64,000 nucleotides of DNA from positions 1 through 64,000 of the forward strand of contig CADBHQ010000016.1 of the NCBI GenBank assembly GCA_902794535.1, read 5' to 3'. The notes beneath the pieces are model-generated. The model did not search any database. It had not been told where the DNA came from and saw only the letters and a list, made by a program, of their open reading frames with translations. Origin of the DNA: Fibrobacter succinogenes. GTDB taxonomy: Bacteria > Fibrobacterota > Fibrobacteria > Fibrobacterales > Fibrobacteraceae. Both the position numbers and the translations under genes were made by a program. This document shows positions 52,106-61,687 of the stretch, one piece after another (the stretch's first letter is position 1; every line of letters starts with the position of its first letter).

Positions 52106-53128
52106 TCAGCGGGTTATTCTTTTGAAAAAGGCTTTCATTCCATGAAGATAAATAAGAAAATACATGTCATGTACAATAAAGAATAATTCTATTCGGATTA
52201 CAAATGGCATTGACTTGATATTAGCTCCCTTTATAACTTTTTTAAAAGAATCTTTTTTTACAACACCCTTTATTTTTAAAATGGCATCTAATATTGATGA
52301 TTTATATTCTTTGTGAAAGTAATACGCATTCCAACTTAAAAAGAACGATCGGATTATTTCGTCGTTCACAGACTCTAAGTATCGATCGTGAGTGCGTTTG
52401 TCTAGCAATAAAATAAATTCAGTATATTTTGAAAATGCATCTGGAATGAATTTGTGAGACGTTGATTTCTCATGAATCCTGTAATAATAAAAACATTCAT
52501 GGAGATACGAGATTTTTTCCGTTTGCAAAAAAGCATTTATATTGAAAATGCGATCTTCACTAATAGTTAGATTTTCAGGATAAAGAAATTTAGATTGCGT
52601 TATAAAGTTTCGATTGAACAATTTACATGCAACCATAGAAGCGCTGCAATATTTTGTTGATGTCGTATGTATGATATTTTTTATCAACGCTTCTTTTTCT
52701 TCTGCGGAAATCACCTTTGTCGAATCATTCCGGAAAAAAAAGGGTGTTTGCACTCCATTTATGCTTAAACAAGCTTCCCACAAAACGATATCTGAATCAT
52801 TTTTTTTCGCAAAGTCATAAACAATTTGACACGATGTAGGATCAATCCAATCATCGCAATCAACAAATGTTATGTATTCTCCATGTGCTTGAGCTATGCC
52901 GTAATTCCTAGTTGCAGACACCCCCGCATGCTCTCGTTTAAAAAATTTAAATCTGGAATCTATTTGTGCATACTCTTCACAAATAGAACATTCCGTTTCT
53001 GGGGCACCATCCGAGACTATAATAAATTCACTTTCATTCATTGTTTGGGCAACTAGCGAGTCTAGACAGACGCGCAAATATTCTTGAGACACCCTGTAAA
53101 CAGGAACTATGACAGAAACCTTTAACAT
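52106..53128 (-). CDS. Glycosyltransferase family 2
   Basis: A 340-residue GT-A enzyme opening VSVIVPVYRVSQEYLRVCLDSL, then EFIIVSDGAPE, HAGVSATRNYGIAQAHGEYITFVDCDDW (donor DxD-type CDD) and NLTISEDRIFNIN with the catalytic-base ED. The C-terminal part is helical. No ribosome site is evident before the ATG. It is the upstream gene of a two-gene minus-strand unit. Confidence 0.87.
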   Translation of the reverse strand: MLKVSVIVPVYRVSQEYLRVCLDSLVAQTMNESEFIIVSDGAPETECSICEEYAQIDSRFKFFKREHAGVSATRNYGIAQAHGEYITFVDCDDWIDPTSCQIVYDFAKKNDSDIVLWEACLSINGVQTPFFFRNDSTKVISAEEKEALIKNIIHTTSTKYCSASMVACKLFNRNFITQSKFLYPENLTISEDRIFNINAFLQTEKISYLHECFYYYRIHEKSTSHKFIPDAFSKYTEFILLLDKRTHDRYLESVNDEIIRSFFLSWNAYYFHKEYKSSILDAILKIKGVVKKDSFKKVIKGANIKSMPFVIRIELFFIVHDMYFLIYLHGMKAFFKRITR

Positions 53129-53174
53129 AATAATTATTATTATTATTTGTAAATATACAATGTGTTGAGGAAAA

Positions 53175-54137
53175 ATGAAATATCTGTATGTTCTAGTTGG
53201 TTCAAAAAATGGGTTTTATTGTGAGCAAACCTTGGTCTCAATGGTTTCGTTAAAACGCATTGAGCCAACCTCCTTTATAACACTATTGGTAGACAAACAA
53301 ACAGATGAGTTTTTTAAAAAAGAACTAGAAAATCTTCGGAAATATGTAAGTGAATATATAATAGTACCCATTGAAGGAAATGTTCTCCCTGTAGCCAGGT
53401 CTCGTTATATAAAAACATCTATGAGAAAATATGTGGATGGAGATTTTATTTATGTCGACGCAGATACCGTATGGAACGCCCCAATTGAAGAACATGATTT
53501 CACGCATGACATCATGGGCGTTTTGGATGGTCACCGCTTGTTGGCGAACCATCCCTTGAAATATGGAATAGAAGATGATTTCAAAAGGACAAATTGCAAC
53601 CCTGGTGTAGAACAATACATAAATGGCGGCGTACTTTTTTCAAAAGACTCAGATACATCAAAAAAATTTTTTGATATATGGCACAAAAAATGGCACGAGA
53701 CATCCATAAGTGGTTGTTTTATCGACATGCCATCATTGAATTATACAATAAAGCAGATTGACAATTCTTTTTCACTTTTGCCGGATACATATAATGTGCA
53801 AATAAGTCGATCTTGGGAATATTTTTCCCGCGCTAAGCTTATCCACTTTTTTACGGGATGGCAAAACAATTATTTCGAATCTCCCTACCTTTTTCAAAAA
53901 AAATCTTTTTGGAATGAAGTTCGCCAAAATGGCATTAGTGAATCAGTTTCTGCGGCAATAAATAATCCTCTTGCGTCCTTTGAGAAAACACTTGGTTTAT
54001 ATGGTCAAGATGAACAACGTTTTCGTAATACCGCCCTATACGGATTTATAGCAGAAGCGTATAGCAAACGAAATCAGAAGAAAACGTTTTATTTTCTTGA
54101 AAAAATAACTCAATGTATATCGTCACTATGGAAATAG
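53175..54137 (+). CDS. Glycosyltransferase family 8-like
   Basis: A 320-residue GT-A enzyme resembling GT8 galactosyl/glucosyltransferases: YLYVLVGSKNGFYCEQTLVS, KTSMRKYVDGDFIYVDADTVW (DxD metal site), INGGVLFSKDS and KLIHFFTGWQNNYF (metal-binding histidine). The C-terminal tail of 60 residues is family-variable. GAGGAAAA precedes the ATG. It lies divergent from the GT2 pair, in the AT-rich locus. Confidence 0.8.
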   Translation: MKYLYVLVGSKNGFYCEQTLVSMVSLKRIEPTSFITLLVDKQTDEFFKKELENLRKYVSEYIIVPIEGNVLPVARSRYIKTSMRKYVDGDFIYVDADTVWNAPIEEHDFTHDIMGVLDGHRLLANHPLKYGIEDDFKRTNCNPGVEQYINGGVLFSKDSDTSKKFFDIWHKKWHETSISGCFIDMPSLNYTIKQIDNSFSLLPDTYNVQISRSWEYFSRAKLIHFFTGWQNNYFESPYLFQKKSFWNEVRQNGISESVSAAINNPLASFEKTLGLYGQDEQRFRNTALYGFIAEAYSKRNQKKTFYFLEKITQCISSLWK

Positions 54138-54161
54138 ATTTTTCTCTTTTGTGTCGCAACC

Positions 54162-55376
54162 ATGTCAAACACCACCACCACATCTAATCCGCCAAAAGAC
54201 AACCTGATTCTCAGAGACCTTTACGAGCAGTATTGGCGTTGTCGAGATTTTGAAATAAAAAACCTCTGGCAACGATCTATTTTTTTGGGAGCCTTTCTTA
54301 TATTGTGCTTTACTGGTTACGGAGCCTTTTTTGGAAAGGCTTTTTTGAACCAAAGCAACAACCTGTATTTTTTTGATGAGTCTAGTTGGAAATGTCATTC
54401 TATTGCAATGTGTCTGACTGTTTTAGGTATTATATTTTCTTGGCTTTGGATTTGTTTAGCGAAAGCTTCTAAAGCATGGGTAGAAGTATATGAGAATGCA
54501 ATTTTTGCTATAGAAAAAGAAATGACAAATACAAATGGTTTGAAGAACTACGTCGGTTTTCAATATGACGCATTACCTTCATACCCGCAAGGGGGGAAGC
54601 CTTTATTTGACAATTCTATTCATAGCACCAATGGAGGTCCCTTTTCACCCTCGAGAATAAACATCTTTATAGGTCAAATTGCATTGTTTATAATGCAGAT
54701 TCTTTTTTACACACACTTAACCTTAGGTCCATATCAAAAAATAAGTAATCTTGTAATACCATCTTTTGCAAATTGCGACCTGGGAATGGTTTCTATTTTG
54801 TTACTACTTTTTTTGTTGTTCCTTTTCCTTTGTTCTGCGGGATCCTTTTTTATTTGGCTTCTATTTTTAGGAATGTCAACACATATAAAAAGCGACACAT
54901 TAAAAGAAAAAGATCCAAAAGGCAAATGGCTCGGAGAAGAAGAAACGGAAAACTTCTATCCAAATGAAATCAATTTCCTAAAAAAATTACAAGATTATCT
55001 GGATAAAAATAAATTATTGATAAAAGAAGAATCTCTTTTGGGAAGCGAACGAGAAAACGTGTATCTGGCATACAATTATAAGTATTCCGGTACAAAAATA
55101 AAAATAGATTTTTTCGTAAAGAAACTGAACTTGAAGGATGTTTATATAGAAATAAAAGCTGTACCTTTTGGTACTATTTTATATAAGGATCGGATTAAAG
55201 GTCGTAAAGTTAAAAGCGGCAATCAAAAAGACATATTGAATATATCAAGAGAATTTCCATTAAACACAATAAGATTAAGGTACTTAATAAAATTTTTCTT
55301 TTCCAAAGAGGAACTTGACGAAAATCGATTGCTTCACGATGTTACTGTTTCTTTGCAGTCTAAATCAATTCTGTAA
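54162..55376 (+). CDS. Membrane protein of unknown function
   Basis: A 404-residue protein. The opening LRDLYEQYWRCRDFEIKNLWQRSIFLGAF suggests a helical cytosolic head that leads into the first membrane segment. Four hydrophobic segments can be seen (about 43-63, 80-100, 170-190, 212-240). The last 150 residues are soluble, rich in Lys and Ile. I do not recognise a family. It sits 24 bases after the GT8 gene within a glycan locus, so a role there is possible, but passenger status is as likely. Confidence 0.55.
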   Translation: MSNTTTTSNPPKDNLILRDLYEQYWRCRDFEIKNLWQRSIFLGAFLILCFTGYGAFFGKAFLNQSNNLYFFDESSWKCHSIAMCLTVLGIIFSWLWICLAKASKAWVEVYENAIFAIEKEMTNTNGLKNYVGFQYDALPSYPQGGKPLFDNSIHSTNGGPFSPSRINIFIGQIALFIMQILFYTHLTLGPYQKISNLVIPSFANCDLGMVSILLLLFLLFLFLCSAGSFFIWLLFLGMSTHIKSDTLKEKDPKGKWLGEEETENFYPNEINFLKKLQDYLDKNKLLIKEESLLGSERENVYLAYNYKYSGTKIKIDFFVKKLNLKDVYIEIKAVPFGTILYKDRIKGRKVKSGNQKDILNISREFPLNTIRLRYLIKFFFSKEELDENRLLHDVTVSLQSKSIL

Positions 55377-55401
55377 AGTTCTGAAAAACTCAGGAAACAT
55401 A

Positions 55402-56358
55402 TTAATTGCATCTACGCTTATTGAATCCCTGATCTATTTTTAGCAAAGATCCCATTTTCAAATCCCACTCACTAGGGGTGAATTTTTCAAAACCAGCCCC
55501 AGGATAAAACGTCAATTCCCCAATAAAGAAATTTGATAAAGTCTCAAAAAAGTCAACCCTTACAAATGGAAAATCTTTTGAAAGTTGTTCGCTAATTGCA
55601 ACCATTTCCTTAAAAAAGATTGGTTTTTTTAAAGGTACGGATTCTTTTGGATAATGTTTTGTAAAATTTAGAGCTTTCCAATTTTTATCAAAAAACGTAA
55701 CATGCAGTCCTTGAGGCATAAACCGGTTGCTGCAAACAAAACAGTTTTGGACTATTCCATTAAAAACTTGAAATTTATAATCCTTTAAATCAAGAATATC
55801 TGCATCATTTATATACTTTTCTGCAATAATTCGTGGTCTTACGTTTTTATAAGGCCACTCTCTAGAAGGGTAATAGTAATTTATAGACATATGATTCCGC
55901 ATTTTTTGTTTTGCAGCATCAATGTCAAATTTTGACTTATCCTTACAAATGATTATACTCGCTGAATCATGAGTACATTTAAGAACAAATTGATTCGGCA
56001 AATTAGAGAAGTCTATATCTTCAGGGTTGTCCCATATGCCCAAAAGAGGCACCAAATGCTCTTCACCTATTTTTTCGGAAATATATTTCCGAACTTCATA
56101 TTTATCAACTAGCTTGGTATATAAAGGATTTCTATCGTGGATTTTTAGCCATTGAAGTTTTTCGTTAAAAGTTTTTGGATTTTTCCAATTCATCCAATAA
56201 CCCATTAAGCTTCGAAATTTTAATGATAAATATAATCTATCCGGCATCCAATTAAGCCGTCCCCATAACGCCCAGTTGTCAAAAATATTTAACGGTCGAT
56301 TCAAATAGGAAAAAAATTGTTTTTTATAGGCTTCAAAAAAACATTTAATTGATTTCAT
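55402..56358 (-). CDS. TupA-type ATP-grasp protein
   Basis: About 318 residues of the ATP-grasp_TupA type often found in O-antigen and teichuronopeptide loci. Features: MNWKNPKTFNEKLQWLKIHDRNPLYTKLVDKYEVRKY, VPLLGIWDNPEDIDFSNLPNQFVLKCTHDS (ATP-binding lysine) and FPFVRVDFFETLSNFFIGELTFYPGAGFEKF (metal/ATP residues D and E). Such proteins may ligate or transfer small groups onto the polymer; the substrate is unknown. The ATG at 56358 overlaps the wzt stop by 14 bases. Confidence 0.83.
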   Translation of the reverse strand: MKSIKCFFEAYKKQFFSYLNRPLNIFDNWALWGRLNWMPDRLYLSLKFRSLMGYWMNWKNPKTFNEKLQWLKIHDRNPLYTKLVDKYEVRKYISEKIGEEHLVPLLGIWDNPEDIDFSNLPNQFVLKCTHDSASIIICKDKSKFDIDAAKQKMRNHMSINYYYPSREWPYKNVRPRIIAEKYINDADILDLKDYKFQVFNGIVQNCFVCSNRFMPQGLHVTFFDKNWKALNFTKHYPKESVPLKKPIFFKEMVAISEQLSKDFPFVRVDFFETLSNFFIGELTFYPGAGFEKFTPSEWDLKMGSLLKIDQGFNKRRCN

Positions 56359-57640
56359 ATTCAACCGCTTCTATATAATGACTTCCCCAGCCCGTCATCC
56401 AGCCACTATAAGCTTCCTTATTAGACATGCATTTATACGACACATGACAGAACAAAACATTTTTTATTATATCATAATCCGTTGTTCCGCTAGCAACATC
56501 CTTTAAGCCTATATTAAAATAGACTTTATAATCGCCTTGCGCAAGTGTATGATTCTTCATCGTAATGACAACAGAAATGTAAGCTTTGTCTGGGTATGTT
56601 AATAGTGGTGAAGCTGTTGTTACAACACAGATTCCGTCTGTAGTAACAAGATGCGAGCCAATATTGAAATTTCTGATTGATGGATTGTTACGTTTTATTT
56701 TTACGCGGAACTGCAGTGGTTCATCAGTCGCCAAATGTTCAATATCAACATTCAACATTTCCGCTTCAATGAATTCAAGATCTTTTGGATATAAACCTTC
56801 TCGATGGTCCCTGTTGCTAATAACGACTTTTTTGACAGAATTGTGCAGATTGGAGCTCATGTAAAAAGCTACCGATTCTTCTACATCTCCATCAAAAACG
56901 ACTTGTCCCTGGTCTAGCACAATTCCGCGCTTGCACAGGTTCTTCACTGCTCCCATATTATGGCTCACGAACAGTACTGTTCTGCCTTCTCCGCGGCTTA
57001 CGTCTTGCATCTTGCCGATGGCTTTCTTCTGGAATTCGGCGTCGCCAACAGCGAGCACTTCGTCCACTACTAGGATTTCGGGTTCCAGGTGTGCGGCGAT
57101 GGCGAATCCGAGGCGAACTGTCATACCGCTGCTGTAGCGCTTCACGGGGGTGTCCAGGTAGCGTTCGCATCCGCTGAAGTCCACGATCTCGTCGAGTTTG
57201 CGTGTAATCTCGCTGCGGCTCATGCCCATGATGGCGCCGTTCATGTAGATGTTCTCGCGGCCGGTCATTTCGGGGTGGAAGCCGGTGCCCACTTCGAGGA
57301 GGCTCGCGATGCGGCCCTTGGCGCGGATGATTCCGGTGGTGGGAGCGGTTACGCGGCTGAGCAGCTTGAGTAGTGTGCTCTTGCCGGCGCCGTTTCGGCC
57401 GATGATGCCCACGACGTCGCCTTGCTCCACCTTGAAGTTGATGTCCTTGAGGGCCCACACGTAGTCGCTGTTGCCCTTGTGCGCACGGTCGTTCGTTTCG
57501 CCCACCTTGAGGTAGGGGTCATCGCGGCGCAGCACCTTGGTCTGCCAGAACCTGTTCAGGTCGTGGCTGAGCGTCCCTGTGCTCACTAGCCCCAGACGGT
57601 ACTGCTTGCTGATATTTTCAAACTCAATGGCGGTGGACAT
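56345..57640 (-). CDS. wzt: O-antigen ABC transporter ATP-binding protein
   Basis: A 431-residue ATPase of the Wzt/TagH type that drives export of finished polysaccharide. Walker A is GIIGRNGAGKST, signature YSSGMTVRLGF, Walker B EILVVDEVLAVGD and the switch histidine FVSHNM. The C-terminal 170 residues form a Wzt_C-like carbohydrate-binding domain that reads the terminal modification of the chain. The ATPase part has a GC-rich housekeeping-like composition, while the C-terminal domain is AT-rich, a mosaic that fits exchange of the specificity domain. The permease Wzm lies 4 kb away. Confidence 0.92.
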   Translation of the reverse strand: MSTAIEFENISKQYRLGLVSTGTLSHDLNRFWQTKVLRRDDPYLKVGETNDRAHKGNSDYVWALKDINFKVEQGDVVGIIGRNGAGKSTLLKLLSRVTAPTTGIIRAKGRIASLLEVGTGFHPEMTGRENIYMNGAIMGMSRSEITRKLDEIVDFSGCERYLDTPVKRYSSGMTVRLGFAIAAHLEPEILVVDEVLAVGDAEFQKKAIGKMQDVSRGEGRTVLFVSHNMGAVKNLCKRGIVLDQGQVVFDGDVEESVAFYMSSNLHNSVKKVVISNRDHREGLYPKDLEFIEAEMLNVDIEHLATDEPLQFRVKIKRNNPSIRNFNIGSHLVTTDGICVVTTASPLLTYPDKAYISVVITMKNHTLAQGDYKVYFNIGLKDVASGTTDYDIIKNVLFCHVSYKCMSNKEAYSGWMTGWGSHYIEAVEYEIN

Positions 57641-57717
57641 ATCAAAAAATAATATAGATAAAAAAGTCATAAACTGGACCACATAAAAATCCCCAAAATG
57701 CTAAATTAAACAACAGG

Positions 57718-59484
57718 ATGACGTCTTATTCGATACATTTTATTGTGGCGTTGGTTCTTTCCGCTGCAATACCCTTGTTTCTCAGGAACCCACTGAAGAA
57801 ACGTTTGTTGGCCACTTTGGCAGCGCCAGTTTTACTGTATATTCTCTTCTATGATTTTGACTATAGTCTGCTGAACGGCCCTCTTCCCTCCTTGGTTTCT
57901 TATTTTGGCGCTGTTTTTTCTTCTTGCATAGCTATTCTAGTAGTCTCCCTGCACGCGATTCCGTTTGGTTCAAAATCCGTTCCTGTTTCTCGACTGCGGA
58001 TTTTTCTTTTTTTTGTCATTGCGTACGTTTGCCTGTATGTCGTTTTCACATTGTTCTGGGCGGTCGATACATTTCCGCTATCTAATGTGGAGGCTGTCCT
58101 TTTCACTATTTTTTCAGGGACAAACGCGGGCGCAGAAAATTTCGTGACATCATCCTTTGTAAAAAAAGTGGCAATTCCTGCCTCGGGAACGATTGCTTTA
58201 ATTGCTTTTTTTCAAGTTGTACTCTATTTCGTACAATCTCGAAAAAAAATCCTTTATGAAGCTCGCTTGTGGAATTTTAGAATAACCTTGAACAAGGCGG
58301 CCCTAATCGTACTTATTCCTTACGCTAGCATCCTAGTTCTTATTGTTCCCGGAATAGTATCGAGCGCCCCATTTAGGGCGTTCTTCCAACAACCCGTAAA
58401 TTCAACGCTTTATCGCGAACACTATGTTCATCCGGACTCTGTAAAGATTGATGTCCAAGGCGAAGCTAAAAACCTTATTGTTATTTTTTTGGAATCCATG
58501 GAGACAAATTTTTCCAAGCATACTACAGAGATTGCGAATTTGGAAAAGTCATCTCTCAATTTTGCACCTGGGGGAGAGAATGTTTCTGGAACCAGCTGGA
58601 CAATTGCTGGCATAACGGGAAAACTTTGTGGCATCCCACTGAATATGCCTATGGGCATCAACGAATACCACGGAAAACTGCCCACATATCTGCCCTATGC
58701 GAAGTGTCTAATGGATGTGCTTGCGGACAAGGGATATAACCAGCTCTATGCACAAGGTTCTAGTGGCGATTTTACGCAAAAGAGGACCTTCTGGACTAGC
58801 CATGGGAATGTCGGCTTTCACGACATTGAATATTACAGGTCAATGGGAAAGATCCCAGAGAAATACAATGTATTCTGGGGCTTTGAAGACCGTAAATTAT
58901 ATGGGTTTGCCAAGGAAGAACTGGATAGCCTTGCCAAGCGGGGAAAACCGTTTGCTTTTTACATGCTGACCGTTGATACACACCAGCCATACGGCTATTT
59001 GGATGATTCTTGTAAAGTCGCTTTGAAGAACATCGGCTTCGAGGAAAAGGAGGACAACTCGTTTCCTGCGGCCTTGCGCTGTGCCTCGATGCAGCTGTCC
59101 TCGTTCATAGGTTGGATCAAAGAACAGCCCTGGTTTAGCAATACGGTAATTTCTGTAATGGGCGACCATGCTATGCCCTCACTTTCAAGCAAAGCAGGGG
59201 TGGCCCCTACAGATAGTTTGTATTGGACGAACTTTATTATCAATTCGACTGTTGACCAAAGCGTTGCCTATCATCGCGAAAGATCATATTCTTCATTGGA
59301 TATGTTCCCGACATTGCTGGAATCTATGGGGTTTGAATTGGAAGGACGTTCTATAGGTCTAGGAAAATCGCTGTATGCAGATAAACCGACTCTGCTTGAA
59401 ATGTACGGCAAGCCTGTTTTAGATAGTCTTCTCCGTGAGCGGAGCATCCAATATGACTATTTCATAATGGGGCCAAAGAAGTAA
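57718..59484 (+). CDS. Membrane phosphoglycerol-transferase / sulfatase-fold enzyme
   Basis: A 588-residue enzyme of the LtaS/OpgB-like group: four to five membrane segments in the first 215 residues, then an extracytoplasmic sulfatase-fold domain. The domain has VIFLESMETNF (metal-binding Glu), GTSWTIAGITGKLCGIP with the nucleophile threonine, YMLTVDTHQPYG and VISVMGDHAMP. It should transfer a phosphoglycerol or similar group to a glycan outside the membrane. It lies divergent from wzt, 77 bases away, so decoration of the O-antigen is likely. Confidence 0.85.
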   Translation: MTSYSIHFIVALVLSAAIPLFLRNPLKKRLLATLAAPVLLYILFYDFDYSLLNGPLPSLVSYFGAVFSSCIAILVVSLHAIPFGSKSVPVSRLRIFLFFVIAYVCLYVVFTLFWAVDTFPLSNVEAVLFTIFSGTNAGAENFVTSSFVKKVAIPASGTIALIAFFQVVLYFVQSRKKILYEARLWNFRITLNKAALIVLIPYASILVLIVPGIVSSAPFRAFFQQPVNSTLYREHYVHPDSVKIDVQGEAKNLIVIFLESMETNFSKHTTEIANLEKSSLNFAPGGENVSGTSWTIAGITGKLCGIPLNMPMGINEYHGKLPTYLPYAKCLMDVLADKGYNQLYAQGSSGDFTQKRTFWTSHGNVGFHDIEYYRSMGKIPEKYNVFWGFEDRKLYGFAKEELDSLAKRGKPFAFYMLTVDTHQPYGYLDDSCKVALKNIGFEEKEDNSFPAALRCASMQLSSFIGWIKEQPWFSNTVISVMGDHAMPSLSSKAGVAPTDSLYWTNFIINSTVDQSVAYHRERSYSSLDMFPTLLESMGFELEGRSIGLGKSLYADKPTLLEMYGKPVLDSLLRERSIQYDYFIMGPKK

Positions 59485-59492
59485 AGGCTTTA

Positions 59493-60584
59493 TCAAACAC
59501 CGTGCTTTTTTATTTGGAACACATGTTCACGAATGAGGCGAATTTTAAGAAGCAAAAGCGTGAAAATGAAAACAAAACTCATTCGTGCAAAAATAGATAG
59601 AGGCGTAAGAAATTCTAACGGGATGTTGAGGCGTGGAACAATGGTTCTCCATAAGGTTGCTGAATGCTCAACAGAATGAACACAGTAAATAATAAGACTA
59701 TAACGTCCCCAAAAATGGATGCTGCGCCATAAAAAGGAATTCTTATTGTAGCATTGCTTGACTAATATGTACAGAGTCACAAAAGCGCCTAAAGCTCCGA
59801 TTAGATCAAAAATATATCCTGAGCTAAAGAAACAACAGTACATATCCACGCCGCCGGCGCTCCAGTTGTAAGCCCAAATTATTAAAAGAAAAGGAAATGT
59901 TTGAACTAAGTTGCCGTTTTCAAGAAACTTGTATTTTTTTATCAGATGCCCTGCGAATAAAAAGCCCGCGGCACACATTCCTTGCGGGATACAAAAAGGG
60001 ACAAACTCTCGCTTGTTTAGAAAAATTCCGATTAATGCGAGAATAAAAAAGATAATACTCAGAATGTAATCAGATTTGATTCTTTTGATTAAAACAGATG
60101 TAATGAATCTTGCCCAAAACATCGCCAAAATAAACCAAAGGAGTCCAACATGAGCGTTAATCCAATTGGGAATGTGTTGGGCCCTGAAACCTAATAGGCA
60201 GGCTACTGATATATTTTTTAAACGTGTCGGGTCTATACATGTCGTTGCAAGACAAAGCCAAAAAGCTGCAAAGATGTAAGGAATGATCAGCCTTTTTGTG
60301 CTTAAGACGAGTTCCTTACGCAACGGACGATCTTTTAGGAAATACCCCGCAACGAAAAAGAATAGAGGCATATGAAATGAGTAGATAAATCCACGAAATG
60401 AACTGAAATCGCAGTGTCCCACTATCATAAGGATTATCGCGATGCCTTTTAAAACATCAAATGTTTCATCACGTGCGTCAATTTGTGGCGGAAGCACTGC
60501 ATCTGGGCTTTGCTCCAGAAGGATTGGCTGCTTTAATTCGTTAAACCAGCCCGAAAATGTTTTCTTTAGGTTGAGAGGGACCAT
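59493..60584 (-). CDS. Acyltransferase family 3 membrane protein
   Basis: A 363-residue AT3 acyltransferase with a 40-residue cytosolic lead and about ten membrane helices: FDVLKGIAIILMIVGHCD, FIYSFHMPLFFFVAGYFLKDR and WGRYSLIIYCVHS. It is a paralogue of the gene at 50127-51161, likely another glycan O-acylation enzyme. It converges with the phosphoglycerol-transferase gene, nine bases apart. Confidence 0.87.
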   Translation of the reverse strand: MVPLNLKKTFSGWFNELKQPILLEQSPDAVLPPQIDARDETFDVLKGIAIILMIVGHCDFSSFRGFIYSFHMPLFFFVAGYFLKDRPLRKELVLSTKRLIIPYIFAAFWLCLATTCIDPTRLKNISVACLLGFRAQHIPNWINAHVGLLWFILAMFWARFITSVLIKRIKSDYILSIIFFILALIGIFLNKREFVPFCIPQGMCAAGFLFAGHLIKKYKFLENGNLVQTFPFLLIIWAYNWSAGGVDMYCCFFSSGYIFDLIGALGAFVTLYILVKQCYNKNSFLWRSIHFWGRYSLIIYCVHSVEHSATLWRTIVPRLNIPLEFLTPLSIFARMSFVFIFTLLLLKIRLIREHVFQIKKHGV

Positions 60585-60721
60585 TCTGTCGGGTAATATA
60601 GATTAAAAGGGACGGCCGGGAGAGTTTTTCAAAAATAATACGTGAAAAATGCGCTTTTGTTGCCAATGCCGGTAGTGCCGTAGCGGCAGACAAGCCAGAT
60701 TTTTCCCTGATAGATGAGAAT

Positions 60722-61490
60722 TTGATGAAATCCAGGATTTACACGGTCCGGGGCATCAAGGTGATGCTGGATGCCGACTTGGCGGAAATTTACGGGGATT
60801 CGACCAAGGCTTCTAACCGGCAGGTGGAGAACAATATTGAGCGTTTTGCGGATGATTTTCTGTTTCAACTGGCAAAAAGGAGGCTGAAGAACTTTCAAGG
60901 TGCAAAAAAGTACCTTGAACAGCGCTGAAACAGGCTGAGGACAAAATACCAAATTTATTCCTTATGCCTTCACCGAACGGGGCTTTTACATGCTCATGTC
61001 GGTGCTTAAGGGCGAGCGGGCTATTGCCCATAGCAAGGCGCTGATTCCCCTGTTCATGTAGATGGAGGACTATATCGCTAGCGAAAATTTGTTGTTGCTA
61101 GGTCCGGAAAGTCCGCAAATTGCCTCCTACACGATTCAAAATATTAAGGATATCGCCGGTGTTTGTGGATAGCCCGCCGAAACACGTGCGGATGTTTCTG
61201 AAATGAAATCTGACCTGCAGAAGGTCATGGAAAACTTCACCGATCCATCGTCTTTCAAGTACATCCTAATCTTGAACGGGCGGAAACTTGAAGCCGATGT
61301 TGCCTATGCGCAGATTTACGGCATGGAGAAAAAATTGGTGATTGTTCTGGACAATTATGTGGATGTAAAGACCCTAGATCTGCTGCGGAACGTGGCCAAG
61401 GGCGTGTCGGTAACTATCTTCAGCGACCGGTACGGCAAAACCTACCTGACCGACAGCATGGTGGTTGATCGGATGTTGCATTTGATATGA
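60722..61490 (+). pseudogene. ORF6N-domain protein, degraded
   Basis: Remains of a phage-type ORF6N DNA-binding protein. The first piece has IYTVRGIKVMLDADLAEIYG and VENNIERFADDFLFQL. A frameshift near 60900-60930 is followed by IPYAFTERGFYMLMSVLKGE. Two in-frame stops occur (61059 and 61170). The last piece, from 61203, has GRKLEADVAYAQIYGMEKKLVIVLDNYVDVKTLDLLR. The parts lie in the order expected of the family, so it is one gene in decay. It sits between the acyltransferase and wzm genes. Confidence 0.8.
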
Positions 61491-61687
61491 AGCCGGCCGG
61501 GAACATGTTCTATGACCTCTATATTTATCTGGATTATGACTTGGACGGCGAAAAACTTTTCCATTGCGTTGCATCTTCAAAAGATGCTGGCGGCAAGATA
61601 ACTACGATATTGCAAATAGAATGCCCGGAGATGTACCACCCGTTGATCGAAACACTGGGAAAAGAAGGTTCTACACCGTATCCATAA
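61487..61687 (+). CDS. Small hypothetical ORF after the ORF6N pseudogene
   Basis: A 66-residue frame starting with ATGA overlap at the pseudogene stop (FYDLYIYLDYDLDGEKLFHC) and overlapping the end of wzm. It may be a remnant or a chance frame. No domain is recognised. Confidence 0.3.
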   Translation: MKPAGNMFYDLYIYLDYDLDGEKLFHCVASSKDAGGKITTILQIECPEMYHPLIETLGKEGSTPYP

